This document shows positions 1-6,593 of a stretch of DNA of 12,872 bases, piece after piece. The notes beneath the pieces are model-generated. The model worked only from the letters and a program-made list of their open reading frames with translations, made no database searches and was not told where the DNA came from. Position 1 is the first letter of the stretch, and every line of letters begins with the position of its first letter. The translations under genes were made by a program, and so were the position numbers. Source of the stretch: Ascidiaceihabitans sp. (GTDB lineage: Bacteria > Pseudomonadota > Alphaproteobacteria > Rhodobacterales > Rhodobacteraceae); contig JALZUL010000023.1 of assembly GCA_023301665.1 (NCBI GenBank), forward strand, positions 1 through 12,872. The letters are read 5' to 3'.

Positions 1-1733
1 CCTTCGGCCTGCAAGATGTCACGGGCCGCCAATGCGATCTCTACTTCAGAGCCTGACGCCAGCAAGATAACCTGACGTTTGCCCTCGGCATCAGCCAAAA
101 TATAACCACCTTGGGCGGTCATGTTTTTGGTTTTATGCTCGGTGCGCACAGTCGGCAAACCCTGACGGGTTAGGGACAAGACAGACGGGGTCTCTTTCGT
201 TGTAAGCGCGATTTCCCACGCTTCCGCAGTCTCTACAGTATCCGCAGGGCGGAACACGTAAGTGTTTGGCGTTGCACGTGAAATTGCGAGGTGCTCAACA
301 GGTTGGTGCGTTGGGCCATCTTCGCCCAAGCCAATGCTGTCGTGTGTCATAACGAAAACCGTTGGGATCTTCATCAAGGCGGCGAGGCGCATCGCGGGGC
401 GGGCATAGTCGGTGAAGCACATGAATGTGCCGCCGTAAGGGCGCACACCACCGTGCAACGCCATGCCGTTCATTGCGGATGACATGCCGTGCTCACGGAT
501 GCCCCAGTAAACATAGCGTCCCTCACGGCTGTCCAGATCGAACACGCCCATGTCGGATGTCTTGGTGTTGTTAGAGCCTGTAAGGTCAGCAGAACCACCA
601 ACCGTTTCTGGCAGCAACGGGTTCAAAACCTGAAGCACTTTTTCAGAAGACGCACGTGTCGCCATCTTTGGCGCAGTTTCAGACGTCTCTTTTTTGAATG
701 CCTTTACAGCGGCGCTCAGTTTCTTTGGCGCATCCAAAGCGTAGGCGCGTTTAAATTGCTCTTGCTTGGAATTTGGCAAGGTCGCAAAGCGCTCTTCCCA
801 TTCCAAACGTGCCGCAGCACCGCGAGAGCCGATCGCTTCCCATGCAGCTTTGGTTTCTGCCGGAACCTCAAACGGGCCTGTTGTCCAGCCATATGCCGAT
901 TTCGCAGCAGCCATTTGTTCTGGATCGGTCAATGCGCCGTGACCCTTTGAGGTGTCTTGCGCGGCGTGGCCCAAAGCGATGTGAGTTTTGCACGCAATCA
1001 TCGTGGGCTTGTTGCCCTTTTTAGCTTGGGTCAATGCGGCGTCGATCGCGACAGGATCGTGACCGTCGATTTCCAAAACAGCCCAACCAGCTGATTTAAA
1101 ACGTTGAACTTGATCTGTGCGATCTGACAATTCAACGGTGCCGTCGATGGTGATGTTGTTGTTGTCCCACATCACGATCAGCTTTGACAAAGCGTGACGA
1201 CCGGCAAGAGTGATCGCCTCTTGGCTCACACCCTCCATCAAGCAGCCGTCGCCAGCCATGACGTATGTATAGTGATCTACCGCTTTTTTGCCGTATGTGG
1301 CGCGCTGGATTTCTTCGGCCATCGCGAAACCGACAGAGTTGGCAATGCCTTGACCCAATGGGCCGGTTGTTGTCTCGATGCCTGTGGCGTGGCCATATTC
1401 AGGGTGACCCGCAGTGATCGCACCCCATTGGCGGAAGTTCTTCACTTGCTCCAATGTCATGTCTTCGTAGCCTGTTAAGTGAAGCAGCGAATAGAGCAAC
1501 ATTGAGCCGTGGCCTGCAGACAAAATGAAGCGGTCGCGATCTGGCCAATTTGGGGCAGAGGCATCAAACTTCAGGTGTTTTTCAAACAAAACCGTTGCAA
1601 CGTCTGCCATACCAATTGGCATGCCAGAGTGGCCAGAGTTTGCAGCTGCAACAGCATCCAAAGTCAGCGCGCGAATGGCGGCGGCTTTGGACCAGTGATC
1701 AGGGTTTGCGGTGCGTAGGGCGGTCAAATCCAC
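1..1733 (-). CDS. tkt: Transketolase (C-terminus beyond the left edge)
   Basis: Thiamine-diphosphate enzyme of the non-oxidative pentose phosphate pathway, moving two-carbon ketol units between sugar phosphates in the cytosol. The reading frame is open from 1733 to the window edge, giving 577 residues of a family usually about 660-675 long, so roughly the last 90 are missing. The N-terminus (VDLTALRTANPDHW) is typical. The thiamine-binding motif begins GDGCLMEG at residues 161-168 and closes with the WDNNN segment about 25 residues later. Further conserved blocks are GHPEYGHATGIETTTGPLGQG and the pyrimidine-domain GIREHGMSSAMNGMALHGG. The start is GTG: an AAGGA ribosome site lies 9 bases upstream, whereas the ATG at 1742-1740 is in another frame. 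It is divergent from the zapA operon. Regulation cannot be read. Identification is secure. Confidence 0.96.
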   Translation of the reverse strand, partial: MDLTALRTANPDHWSKAAAIRALTLDAVAAANSGHSGMPIGMADVATVLFEKHLKFDASAPNWPDRDRFILSAGHGSMLLYSLLHLTGYEDMTLEQVKNFRQWGAITAGHPEYGHATGIETTTGPLGQGIANSVGFAMAEEIQRATYGKKAVDHYTYVMAGDGCLMEGVSQEAITLAGRHALSKLIVMWDNNNITIDGTVELSDRTDQVQRFKSAGWAVLEIDGHDPVAIDAALTQAKKGNKPTMIACKTHIALGHAAQDTSKGHGALTDPEQMAAAKSAYGWTTGPFEVPAETKAAWEAIGSRGAAARLEWEERFATLPNSKQEQFKRAYALDAPKKLSAAVKAFKKETSETAPKMATRASSEKVLQVLNPLLPETVGGSADLTGSNNTKTSDMGVFDLDSREGRYVYWGIREHGMSSAMNGMALHGGVRPYGGTFMCFTDYARPAMRLAALMKIPTVFVMTHDSIGLGEDGPTHQPVEHLAISRATPNTYVFRPADTVETAEAWEIALTTKETPSVLSLTRQGLPTVRTEHKTKNMTAQGGYILADAEGKRQVILLASGSEVEIALAARDILQAE

Positions 1734-1769
1734 GGAATATCATCCTTTGATAAGTGGCACGTTTACCGC

Positions 1770-1797
1770 TCAATATCAGGCAATGCGTAAAGATCAA
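1770..1797 (-). promoter_or_regulatory. Candidate promoter for tkt
   Basis: Read on the minus strand, a TTGATC hexamer (1797-1792) and a TATTGA hexamer (1775-1770) are separated by 16 bases, some 37 bases upstream of the GTG start. The matches to the sigma-70 consensus are 4/6 and 3/6. This is a weak call resting only on hexamer match and position. Confidence 0.2.
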
Positions 1798-1807
1798 GTC
1801 GGCGTTA

Positions 1808-1836
1808 TTGACGCGGGTCTTTCACAGCAATGACAT
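1808..1836 (+). promoter_or_regulatory. Candidate promoter for the zauP-zapA operon
   Basis: TTGACG at 1808-1813 (5/6 to the -35 consensus) and TGACAT at 1831-1836 (3/6 to the -10) are separated by 17 bases. The site lies in the 217-base divergent spacer, about 190 bases before the preferred start at 2024. The spacer also has runs of seven G (1873-1879) and eight T (1884-1891). The -10 match is poor, so this is only a candidate. Confidence 0.25.
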
Positions 1837-2023
1837 TAGATGAGCGAAAGGCCGCAAGTGGCTGATCATAAAGGGGGGGCGCATTTTTTTTACGTATTGG
1901 GTAAAGTTATAAAAACCCTGCGGTTGTAGCGATTCGAATGGTGATCCATATATGGAACAGCGCTTTGATCAATGCGATGTGCGTGGACAAAGAAATAGCG
2001 GACCAAAAGACAAAGGGCAGCGC

Positions 2024-2497
2024 ATGAGCGATTTAGACGAACTCCAACGACGGATTACAGCGGCAATGGACCGTATGGCCGGTGGGCTGGAACAATTGGG
2101 GACCAACACTGGCGCAGACACCGCAGCACTTGAGCAAGCGTTAGAAGATGAAAAGCTAGCGAATGCGCAATTGAGCGAGCGGGTGCGCGTTTTAAAGCAA
2201 CGGCAAGATGATGAACTGGCCGAAGTGAAAGCCGCTGCAGCAAGTGCAACGACACGTATGGCAGATCTGGACCTTGAGATCCAAAGAGTGCGTAAAACCA
2301 ACGATGGGTTAATGGCTTCTGTTCAAGCCTTGCGCGAAGCCAACGAAGCGGGTGTTGCAGAACCCCATTTGATCAATAAAGCCATGATGGCTGAGCTAGA
2401 GGCGCTGCGCGCATCACGTTCAGCCGACGTGGCCGAAACCACAGCGATTATCGAGGCCTTAGAGCCGTTGATCGCTGACGCAGAAGGAGCCATCTGA
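2024..2497 (+). CDS. Coiled-coil protein upstream of ZapA (ZauP-like)
   Basis: A 157-residue protein rich in Ala, Glu, Asp and Arg with no signal peptide or membrane segment. Residues about 34-105 have the heptad character of a long coiled coil (repeated LE, EDEK, LSERVRVLKQ, EIQRVRK). A frame extends upstream to an ATG at 1952, but the ATG at 2024 is preferred because AAGGG lies 6 bases before it and the protein then begins MSDLDELQRRI, a natural start for a coiled coil. Its TGA shares one base with the zapA ATG, indicating translational coupling. In Caulobacter a coiled-coil protein encoded directly upstream of zapA, called ZauP, binds ZapA and helps focus the division Z-ring. Position and architecture match that pair, but sequence homology to ZauP was not tested, so the function is an inference. 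Confidence 0.8.
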   Translation: MSDLDELQRRITAAMDRMAGGLEQLGTNTGADTAALEQALEDEKLANAQLSERVRVLKQRQDDELAEVKAAAASATTRMADLDLEIQRVRKTNDGLMASVQALREANEAGVAEPHLINKAMMAELEALRASRSADVAETTAIIEALEPLIADAEGAI

Positions 2498-2892
2498 TGC
2501 CAGAAATCACAATTACCATTGGTGGTCGCGCGTTCGAGGTGGCCTGCCAAGAGGGCGAAGAGCACTACCTTCAATCTGCGGCAAAGATGCTAGACGACGA
2601 AGCACAGGTTTTGTCCGATCAAGTTGGGCGTATGCCAGAAGCGCGCATGTTGCTGATGGCGGGCTTAATGTTGGCCGATAAAACAGCGAGCTTCGAGGAC
2701 AGGGTAAAGCAGGTTGAAGGCCAGTTGAATGAGCGCAACGCCGAGCTTGAAGGCCTGCGCAACGTTGCAGCGCCCGAGCCTGAACGCGTTGAAGTCCCTG
2801 TTATCCCAGCAAGCGTAACAGATACGTTGGCTGAGTTGGCAGCACGGGCCGAGTCTTTGGCAGCCGCTGTCGAAGAAAAGGCCGCTGGTTAA
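2497..2892 (+). CDS. zapA: Cell division protein ZapA
   Basis: 131-residue ZapA, a cytosolic protein that binds and cross-links FtsZ filaments at midcell. The N-terminal globular head (residues 1-70) shows the family pattern: ITITIGGRAFEVACQEGEEHYL, an AAKMLDDEAQ helix, then a long helix containing MLLMAGLMLADKT. Residues about 65-90 form the dimerising coiled coil, and a Pro/Glu/Val linker leads to a second Ala/Glu-rich helix at the C-terminus. An AAGGAG ribosome site lies 7 bases before the ATG, inside the end of the upstream gene, and the two frames overlap by one base. A strong terminator follows 29 bases after the stop. In many proteobacteria zapA is followed by 6S RNA and ygfA; neither is present here. 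Confidence 0.93.
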   Translation: MPEITITIGGRAFEVACQEGEEHYLQSAAKMLDDEAQVLSDQVGRMPEARMLLMAGLMLADKTASFEDRVKQVEGQLNERNAELEGLRNVAAPEPERVEVPVIPASVTDTLAELAARAESLAAAVEEKAAG

Positions 2893-2921
2893 CACCAACG
2901 GCCCAAATCGCATACAAAATT

Positions 2922-2946
2922 GGCGCGCAACCCGCGCGCCTTTTTT
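2922..2946 (+). terminator. Rho-independent terminator of the zauP-zapA operon
   Basis: A perfect seven-pair stem GGCGCGC / GCGCGCC (2922-2928 and 2934-2940) with loop AACCC is followed directly by six T. It lies between the convergent zapA and grxD genes. Read on the minus strand the trailing sequence has only a weak T-tract, so it serves mainly zapA, although it may also slow transcription from grxD. Confidence 0.92.
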
Positions 2947-2951
2947 GTGAA

Positions 2952-3314
2952 TTAGCTGTTCGCTTCGCGGATTTTGTCAGCCGCTTCTTTGTCAAAGCCA
3001 ACGCCATTTTCTTCGAGCAATGTGTCGAGCTCACCAGACAGCGTCATTTCGGTGATGATGTCACAGCCGCCAACGAATTCACCTTTGACATAAAGCTGTG
3101 GAACAGTTGGCCAATCAGAGAAATCTTTGATGCCTTGGCGGATGGCTTCATCTGCCAATACGTTCACGTCAGAAAATTCAACGCCCATATAGTTCAAGAC
3201 GCCTGCAACTTTGCTTGAAAAGCCGCATTGTGGCATCTCTTTGGTGCCCTTCATGAACAAAACAACGTTGTTCTCAGAGATTTCGGTTTGGATCTGTGTT
3301 GTGGTATCGGTCAT
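2952..3314 (-). CDS. grxD: Monothiol glutaredoxin Grx4/GrxD
   Basis: 120-residue CGFS-type glutaredoxin, a cytosolic protein that binds glutathione-ligated [2Fe-2S] clusters as a homodimer or as a heterodimer with BolA and takes part in cluster transfer and iron sensing. The active-site CGFS is at residues 30-33 in MPQCGFSSK. The glutathione-contacting elements are the MKGT lysine (K22), WPTVPQLYVKGEF (68-80) and GGCD (82-85). Length is normal for the family. The ATG at 3314 was chosen over a 65-residue upstream extension because AAGGA lies 7 bases before it and the extension overlaps bolA without resembling the family. It lies 67 bases downstream of bolA on the same strand, so the two are probably co-transcribed. 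Confidence 0.96.
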   Translation of the reverse strand: MTDTTTQIQTEISENNVVLFMKGTKEMPQCGFSSKVAGVLNYMGVEFSDVNVLADEAIRQGIKDFSDWPTVPQLYVKGEFVGGCDIITEMTLSGELDTLLEENGVGFDKEAADKIREANS

Positions 3315-3381
3315 CGGAATATCCTTTGGGTCGGTATCTGTTGGCACCTGTCTACTCGAAAGGGCCACAGGTTCATGTGAA

Positions 3382-3624
3382 TTAGGTAGGGGCTTTTGTT
3401 GTAAGAGCAAGGGCGTGCAATTCGCCGTGCGCCCCATCCATTTTCCCTTTGAGTGAGGCATAAACGGCGCGTTGCTGTTGTACGCGGTTTTTGCCTTTGA
3501 AGCTTTCATCGATCACTTCGGCAGCGTAGTGATTTCCGTCGCCGGCAAGATCGGTGATGGTGATTGACGCGTTTGGAAAGGTTTCGCGGATCAAGTCTTC
3601 GATGTCTTTGGCCTGCATGGGCAT
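3382..3624 (-). CDS. BolA family protein, glutaredoxin partner
   Basis: 80-residue BolA-type protein. The family forms [2Fe-2S]-bridged heterodimers with CGFS glutaredoxins and acts in iron-sulfur trafficking or iron signalling. Visible features are the early helix (IEDLIRETFPNA), GDGNHYAAEVIDESF (28-42) with a candidate cluster-loop histidine at H32, the helix FKGKNRVQQQRAVYASL (42-58), and the C-terminal strand ELHALAL (68-74) with the near-invariant histidine H70. The usual His before RxVY is replaced by Gln (residue 51), which I recall as common in Rhodobacterales. The ATG at 3624 has GGAG 9 bases upstream; the in-frame ATG at 3618 would be poorly spaced. The adjacent grxD supports a joint role. 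Whether it is the BolA or the IbaG subtype is not decided. Confidence 0.93.
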   Translation of the reverse strand: MPMQAKDIEDLIRETFPNASITITDLAGDGNHYAAEVIDESFKGKNRVQQQRAVYASLKGKMDGAHGELHALALTTKAPT

Positions 3625-3730
3625 ATGGGCGCGCTCCGGAGTGGGGTACATTTGCCTTAGAGATTTAGGCGGGCTTTCAGGTGAGCGCAAGCACCGGCGC
3701 GGATGTGGGGCAACAAAGTGATCCAAAGGC

Positions 3731-3745
3731 GCAGGCTTTGCCTGC
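3731..3745. repeat. Short perfect palindrome in the bolA/xdhC spacer
   Basis: GCAGGC-TTT-GCCTGC forms a six-pair inverted repeat with a three-base spacer. It lies midway in the 251-base divergent spacer between bolA and xdhC, which otherwise shows no clear promoter or gene. With no T-run on either side it is not a terminator. It could be a hairpin in the bolA leader or an operator; function is unknown. Confidence 0.4.
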
Positions 3746-3875
3746 ATTCCATACTGAATTTGGCGCGTCTTTTGAAGGTTCGTGCACAAAAGGCACTGGT
3801 CATTGTTTGATTGTGTGGTGAATACTGGGGCTAAGGTTGATGCAATTTAAGTCAACGCGAAGTGGGGAGGTTGAG

Positions 3876-4844
3876 ATGGAAACGTTCGAAAACGCACCTG
3901 AGCAGGCGTTAAAATGGCACCGAGAGGGACGAGGTGCTGCGTTGGCTACGGTGATTCAAACATGGGGCAGCGCGCCGCGACGTGTTGGTGCGCAGCTTGC
4001 GATTGCTGGTGATGGTGAGATGCAGGGATCGGTCTCGGGGGGATGCGTTGAGGGGGCCGTTGTCGTTGAGGCGATGGAGGCACTAAAAACAGGTAAGCCT
4101 TGCGTCTTGGAATACGGCGTGAGTGATGGCGACGCTTTTGCCGTAGGGTTGGCCTGTGGCGGAACGATAAAAGTCTATGTCGAGCCGATCGGCACGGCGT
4201 TGCCCGAAGCGATGCTGGCAGATTTGGTAGAGGCCCGCGCCACCCGCAACGGTGTGGCTTATGTGGTTAATATCAAAACCCGACAGCGCGATCTGACGCG
4301 CAGTGGCTATGCAGAGCGTTTTTTGAAGGATCGCTCAGGCTTTGAAGAAGATGGGCAGACCTTTGTGGCCATTCACAACCCGCCGCTGCGTCTTGCGATT
4401 GTAGGGGCCGTACATATCGCGCAAGCCTTAATGCCCATGGCGCGGATTGCGGGGTTTGATCCTGTGGTGATCGATCCGCGGGGTGCCTTTGGCTCGCAAA
4501 CGCGCTTTCCCGGTGAGGTGATTTTGGAGGATTGGCCAGACGTGGCCTTAGAGTCTTATGGTCTGGATGTACGCACGGCCCTTGTGTTGTTGACCCATGA
4601 TCCCAAGCTTGATGATCCGGCGCTGTTTTTGGGGCTGCGGTCGCAGTCATTTTACATTGGTGCGCTTGGGTCTACCCGAACCCACGCCAAACGGATCGAG
4701 CGGTTGGAAGAGGCTGGCTTTGATAAGGAACAGATCGCGCGCATTCATGGCCCGATTGGATTGGATATAGGGGCGGCAAGCCCGCAAGAAATTGCGGTGT
4801 CGATCCTATCGGAAATAGTTCAAACGTTGCGGCAGTCTAAGTGA
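3876..4844 (+). CDS. xdhC: XdhC/CoxI family molybdenum hydroxylase maturation protein
   Basis: 322-residue XdhC family protein. XdhC proteins bind molybdenum cofactor, promote its sulfuration and deliver it to xanthine dehydrogenase-type enzymes in the cytosol; they are not subunits of the mature enzyme. The N-terminal XdhC_CoxI domain (about 10-100) has WGSAPRRVGAQ (30-40), GSVSGGCVEG (51-60) and ACGG (93-96). The C-terminal XdhC_C Rossmann-like domain (about 170-320) has GAVHIAQ (177-183), DPRGAF, LTHDPKLDDPAL (239-250), GALGS (262-266) and GPIGLDIGA (292-300). The ATG at 3876 has GGAGG 5 bases upstream; the upstream in-frame ATG at 3837 lacks such a site. The TGA overlaps the GTG of the next gene by four bases. 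It is first in the molybdenum hydroxylase cluster, so the enzyme encoded downstream is its likely client. Confidence 0.92.
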   Translation: METFENAPEQALKWHREGRGAALATVIQTWGSAPRRVGAQLAIAGDGEMQGSVSGGCVEGAVVVEAMEALKTGKPCVLEYGVSDGDAFAVGLACGGTIKVYVEPIGTALPEAMLADLVEARATRNGVAYVVNIKTRQRDLTRSGYAERFLKDRSGFEEDGQTFVAIHNPPLRLAIVGAVHIAQALMPMARIAGFDPVVIDPRGAFGSQTRFPGEVILEDWPDVALESYGLDVRTALVLLTHDPKLDDPALFLGLRSQSFYIGALGSTRTHAKRIERLEEAGFDKEQIARIHGPIGLDIGAASPQEIAVSILSEIVQTLRQSK

Positions 4845-5857
4845 AGTTTGGCACGGTTCCCACATTTGACGCGGTTGGCGCGGTCTTGGCGCACTCCTTA
4901 AGGGCGACCTCTGTTCAGACGGGGGAAATCTACCGGATCGCCAAAGGGACCAAGCTAACGGCAGGACATACGGCTGATCTTGTAGGGACGGGACAGGCTG
5001 AAGTGGTTGTCGCGCGCTATGAGATTGGGGATGTCGAAGAAAATGCTGCAGCGGCTGGTTTGGCTGAGGCCGTTGCCCAAGATGCGGATGCTTTAGGCCT
5101 GAGGATGTCAAAAGCCGGTGCAGGACGCGTTAACTTGTATGCGCAATACGCAGGCGTGGTGGTTATTGATGAGGCCGCAATACTGGCCATCAATGCTGTG
5201 AACCCGATGATCACGATTGCCACAGTTCCCCAATACCACCGTACGGACGCCCAAAGCATGGTCGCGACCATAAAGATCATTTCATATGCGGTTCCTGAGC
5301 AGTTTTTGCTGCAGGCACAAAAAGCAGGTGTCGGTGCGCTTCGTGTGGCAGGTCCGCACTATAAAACGGCGACGTTGATTGAGACATACGTGGGCGGGCA
5401 AGAGCCATCACGCAAAGGGCGCGAGGCTATGCGCGCGCGATTGGAGCGTTTTGGAGTTGTCCTGTCACCGCGTATATTGGTGGCGCACCAAGAGGGGGCG
5501 ATCACACAGGCGCTGTCTCAGGCACAAGGCGCGATGGTTTTTTTGCTAACGGCCTCGGCCACGTCAGATCCGTTAGACGTAGGGCCACAAGCTTTGCGTC
5601 AAGCAGGAGGGCAGGTTACCGGTTTTGGCATGCCTGTTGATCCGGGGAATTTGTTGTTTTTTGGCGAATTGGGCAGCAAGCCGATCATTGGCTTGCCGGG
5701 ATGCGCACGTTCACCTGCGTTAAATGGCGCTGACTGGGTATTAGAGCGGTTGATTTGTGGTATTTCACTGAGCCAAGCGGATATAGCGGCAATGGGGGTT
5801 GGCGGGCTGTTAAAGGAAATCCCGACCCGTCCTCGATTACGTGCCGATACCACCTGA
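4841..5857 (+). CDS. MoeA-like molybdopterin-binding protein, no nucleotidyltransferase domain
   Basis: 338-residue molybdopterin-binding (MoCF_biosynth-like) protein, presumably acting on molybdopterin or molybdenum cofactor before insertion into the downstream enzyme. Recognisable MoeA-like blocks lie in the C-terminal half: TASATSDPLD (237-246), MPVDPGNL (264-271) and GLPGCARSP (284-292). The tail MGVGGLLKEIPTRP matches the linker after which related alphaproteobacterial proteins, as I recall them, carry a MobA-like NTP-transferase domain; here the protein ends eight residues later. The next 120 bases show no remnant of that domain, so this is a short form, not a visible frameshift. The start is GTG (4841), overlapping the xdhC stop as GTGA, with no clear ribosome site of its own, so translation is probably coupled. 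A hairpin terminator follows 10 bases after the stop. Confidence 0.85.
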   Translation: MKFGTVPTFDAVGAVLAHSLRATSVQTGEIYRIAKGTKLTAGHTADLVGTGQAEVVVARYEIGDVEENAAAAGLAEAVAQDADALGLRMSKAGAGRVNLYAQYAGVVVIDEAAILAINAVNPMITIATVPQYHRTDAQSMVATIKIISYAVPEQFLLQAQKAGVGALRVAGPHYKTATLIETYVGGQEPSRKGREAMRARLERFGVVLSPRILVAHQEGAITQALSQAQGAMVFLLTASATSDPLDVGPQALRQAGGQVTGFGMPVDPGNLLFFGELGSKPIIGLPGCARSPALNGADWVLERLICGISLSQADIAAMGVGGLLKEIPTRPRLRADTT

Positions 5858-5865
5858 ATTGATCA

Positions 5866-5914
5866 TCATGCCAAAGTCGTGACGTGGCGACTTTGGCATG
5901 AAGTGAAGTTTTTT
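5866..5914 (+). terminator. Terminator or attenuator between the maturation genes and coxS
   Basis: A 14-pair perfect stem (5866-5879 with 5888-5901; core CATGCCAAAGTCG / CGACTTTGGCATG) with an eight-base loop is followed by GTGAAG-type spacer bases and six T at 5909-5914. The seven-base gap between stem and T-run is longer than in an efficient intrinsic terminator, so termination may be partial. It would let the xdhC and moeA-like genes be expressed at a different level from the coxSLM subunit genes. Confidence 0.7.
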
Positions 5915-5940
5915 GTTCTCAAGTACGCTTTGCCATGCTT

Positions 5941-5979
5941 AACTCCCTCTCAACAAGAATGAAAAATAGGGAGAGAGTT
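5941..5979 (+). promoter_or_regulatory. Hairpin sequestering the coxS ribosome-binding site
   Basis: AACTCCCTCTC (5941-5951) can pair with GGGAGAGAGTT (5969-5979) over 11 positions, with one C-A mismatch and one G-U pair, closing a 17-base A-rich loop. The 3' arm is the coxS ribosome-binding site and its last base touches the ATG. In the folded state the site would be hidden from the ribosome. The pairing is seen in the sequence; a switch function is inferred. Confidence 0.55.
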
Positions 5980-6465
5980 ATGGCACAGGTCAATATGACC
6001 GTGAACGGCAAAGCTGCGTCTGGAGAGGTCGAGGGACGTACGCTATTGTCCTCGTTTCTGCGCGAGACGCTGTATTTAACCGGAACGCACGTAGGATGTG
6101 ACACCAGCCAATGCGGTGCTTGCGTCGTGCATGTAGACGGTGTGGCGGTAAAATCCTGTACGATGCTGGCTGCTGAAGCTGAGGGGGCTGAGGTCGCAAC
6201 GATTGAAGGACAGGCGGCAGCTGACGGGACGTTGAATACCATCCAACAAGCGTTTCAAGATCATCACGGTTTGCAATGTGGCTTTTGTACCCCTGGTATG
6301 GTGATGACAACGGCGGCTTTGTTGAAAGAAAACCCAAAGCCATCAGAGCAAGACATTCGTAGCCACCTAGAGGGTAACATTTGTCGCTGCACTGGATACC
6401 ACAACATCATTAAGGCGATCTACGCCGCATCCGGTCAGGATGTTGCTGCATTGGCAGCTGACTGA
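5980..6465 (+). CDS. coxS: Molybdenum hydroxylase small subunit, two [2Fe-2S] clusters (CoxS-like)
   Basis: 161-residue iron-sulfur subunit of a xanthine dehydrogenase/CO dehydrogenase family enzyme, passing electrons from molybdenum to FAD. The N-terminal plant-ferredoxin-type cluster is bound by C40, C45, C48 and C60 (C-x4-C-x2-C-x11-C). The helical C-terminal domain binds the second cluster through C100, C103, C135 and C137 (CGFC and CRC with 31 residues between). All eight ligands are present and length is normal. The ATG at 5980 is preferred over 5935 because an AGGGAG site precedes it and MAQVNMTVNG matches the family N-terminus. No Tat signal is visible, so the enzyme is cytosolic. It is the first gene of the S-L-M set; coxL begins 128 bases later after an unusual hairpin. 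Confidence 0.95.
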   Translation: MAQVNMTVNGKAASGEVEGRTLLSSFLRETLYLTGTHVGCDTSQCGACVVHVDGVAVKSCTMLAAEAEGAEVATIEGQAAADGTLNTIQQAFQDHHGLQCGFCTPGMVMTTAALLKENPKPSEQDIRSHLEGNICRCTGYHNIIKAIYAASGQDVAALAAD

Positions 6466-6466
6466 T

Positions 6467-6504
6467 TTGTAACCTCGCGGGAGGGGAGACCCGTGAGCTT
6501 ACAA
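6467..6504 (+). other. Long intercistronic hairpin between coxS and coxL
   Basis: Immediately after the coxS stop, TTGTAA-C-CTCGCGGG (6467-6481) pairs with CCCGTGAG-C-TTACAA (6490-6504): 14 pairs, one of them G-U, broken only by a C-C mismatch. The loop AGGGGAGA is itself a Shine-Dalgarno-like sequence. No T-run follows, so this is not an intrinsic terminator. A GTG at 6493-6495 opens a 15-codon frame ending at TAG 6538-6540. It may stabilise or process the mRNA so that subunit levels differ, or form part of a leader-peptide device. Confidence 0.6.
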
Positions 6505-6593
6505 TTGCAAGATCATGGAAGGCGGATAGACTGCCTTTAGCAAAACCAAAGCGGACGTTGGATCTGATCCACACGCAATAGGGAGCGATGACC

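Noticed and set aside
291..1750. Several plus-strand frames of 63-153 codons inside the tkt region
   Set aside because: They are antisense to a well-conserved transketolase frame, resemble no family and have Cys/Arg/His-rich shadow composition.
2892..2951. Possible 6S RNA downstream of zapA
   Set aside because: Only 59 bases separate zapA from grxD and they hold a terminator; there is no room for a ~160-base RNA.
3346..3372. ACCTGT/ACAGGT inverted repeat between bolA and grxD
   Set aside because: Six pairs with a 15-base loop and no T-run is within chance expectation; it is not called a terminator or an operator.
5858..5979. Molybdenum cofactor riboswitch upstream of coxS
   Set aside because: The spacer is too short and lacks the multi-stem layout of the known Moco motif; only a terminator-like hairpin and a simple ribosome-site hairpin are visible.
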